From the NCBI RefSeq assembly GCF_000756615.1, contig NZ_CP009288.1, positions 3,658,001-3,722,000 of the forward strand: DNA of 64,000 nucleotides, written 5' to 3'. The position numbers were made by a program, and so were the translations under genes. The DNA comes from Paenibacillus durus (lineage in GTDB: Bacteria; Bacillota; Bacilli; Paenibacillales; Paenibacillaceae). Under the pieces are notes generated by a model. That model ran no database searches. It saw only the letters and a list, made by a program, of their open reading frames with translations, and was not told where the DNA came from. Of this stretch, positions 63,391-64,000 are shown one piece after another (the stretch's first letter is position 1; each line of letters begins with the position of its first letter).

Positions 63391-64000
63391 TTAACCGCTG
63401 ATTAGGCGTAATATATCATTATAGGTAACGGCGATCATCAGCAGAAACAGCATCGCGAAGCCGACGAAATGGACCATGCCCTCCCGGCTTGGGTCAACCG
63501 GTTTGCCGCGCAGCGCCTCCACACCGAGGAATACGAGCCGGCTTCCGTCAAGCGCCGGAATCGGCAGCAAATTGAAGATGCCAAGGTACAGGCTGAGTAT
63601 GGCCGTCCAGTGGATCAGATGCACAATCCCCTGCTGGGCGATTTGGCCAGTCAGCTCGAAAGTACGCACCGGTCCGCCGATATCATCCATATTAAACTGA
63701 TTAATCAGCTGCTTGAAACCGAGAAAAATCGCTTTGGTCGTATCGGCCATGGCATGACTCGCTCCGCTGAGCGTTTCTCCAATTGTCGCATTTCGGGTCG
63801 GAAGCTCCGGCGAAATACCGACTTTACCGCCTTCCTGCCCTTTCATATGACGGGGCGTCATCGTTACAGTGATCATTTGATCTCCGCGCTTGATCGTCCA
63901 ATTCATTGCTTTTCCTTCAGAAGCTGAAGTCAGGCTGATCATCTTCTTATAATCCGCTCCGATGGTCTCGCCGTTAATCGAATAGACGATATCGCCCTTT
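63391..64000 (-). CDS. rseP: RseP/RasP-type site-2 zinc metalloprotease (C-terminal part)
   Basis: The last 202 residues; the start and the HExxH motif lie beyond the window edge. What is seen: the second half of a PDZ domain (KGDIVYSINGETI then SASEGKAMNWTIKRGDQ), a membrane segment with LGIFNLLPIPALDGSRLVFL, where the Asp of LDG is the third zinc ligand, and a final helix FVGFAMLFLLMIAVTYNDILRL. The family cleaves membrane-bound anti-sigma factors such as RsiW, and remnant signal peptides. It lies upstream of proS as in Bacillus. Confidence 0.93.
   Translation of the reverse strand, partial: KGDIVYSINGETIGADYKKMISLTSASEGKAMNWTIKRGDQMITVTMTPRHMKGQEGGKVGISPELPTRNATIGETLSGASHAMADTTKAIFLGFKQLINQFNMDDIGGPVRTFELTGQIAQQGIVHLIHWTAILSLYLGIFNLLPIPALDGSRLVFLGVEALRGKPVDPSREGMVHFVGFAMLFLLMIAVTYNDILRLISG

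Overview
The window looks like a chromosomal segment of an endospore-forming Gram-positive bacterium, most likely Paenibacillus or a close relative. The gene order closely follows the Bacillus subtilis block rasP-proS-polC-rimP-nusA-ylxR-ylxQ-infB-rbfA-truB-ribC-rpsO-pnpA-ylxY-mlpA-spoVF-dapG-dapA-rnjB-tepA-ylzJ-spoIIIE-ymfF-ymfH-ymfI-ymfJ-ymfK-rodZ-pgsA-cinA-recA-rny-ymdB-spoVS-miaB-ymcA. It differs from that block by insertions, losses and replacements that point away from Bacillus itself. The genus is an inference from synteny, protein style and roughly balanced base composition; no 16S gene is present. All but one of the 57 protein genes lie on the minus strand, so the window is transcribed from position 64000 towards 1.

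Layout in the direction of transcription: 64000-57242 holds rseP (cut by the edge), an archaeal/eukaryal-type proS, and polC. 57190-50322 is an accessory insert: a YesM-type sensor kinase, a sugar-binding lipoprotein, two sugar permeases and a YesN-type AraC response regulator, placed exactly between polC and rimP. 50292-38983 is the translation and RNA-metabolism operon series (rimP, nusA, rnpM/ylxR, ylxQ, infB, rbfA, nrnA, truB, ribF, rpsO, pnp). 38657-31945 has ylxY, a processing-type M16 peptidase, dut, the two dipicolinate synthase genes, dapG and dapA (asd is absent). 31410-24824 has RNase J, tepA, ylzJ, ftsK/spoIIIE and sleB. 24693-13148 has ymfFHIJK, rodZ, a small membrane protein, yajQ, rimO, pgsA, cinA and recA. 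13015-7233 has recX, rny, ymdB, spoVS, a membrane dipeptidase and pduL. 7038-1 has a UMF1-type permease, a plus-strand phospholipase-C-like gene, ybaK, miaB, ricA and an etfB/ferredoxin-etfA pair cut by the edge.

The genes fall into a few linked themes: stable RNA and mRNA processing and decay (rny, rnjB, pnp, nrnA, ymdB, ricA, rnpM), ribosome maturation and translation initiation, DNA replication, recombination and translocation, and sporulation. Three sporulation genes carry recognisable sigma-factor promoters: sigma-H for spoVS, sigma-G for sleB and sigma-K for the spoVF operon. recA has a LexA-type box.

The most unusual signal is a family of five intergenic repeats of about 100 bp (10.3, 18.5, 18.6, 41.2 and 61.7 kb). 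Each complete copy folds into two hairpins, and the second hairpin is kept by compensatory base changes between copies. Other notable points are an ATT start codon for ymdB that keeps its catalytic residues in register, a structured leader with a terminator-like hairpin before rny, a possible 22-residue leader peptide before rnjB, and a paired leader before ylxY. No tRNA, rRNA, CRISPR array, phage or insertion sequence was seen.
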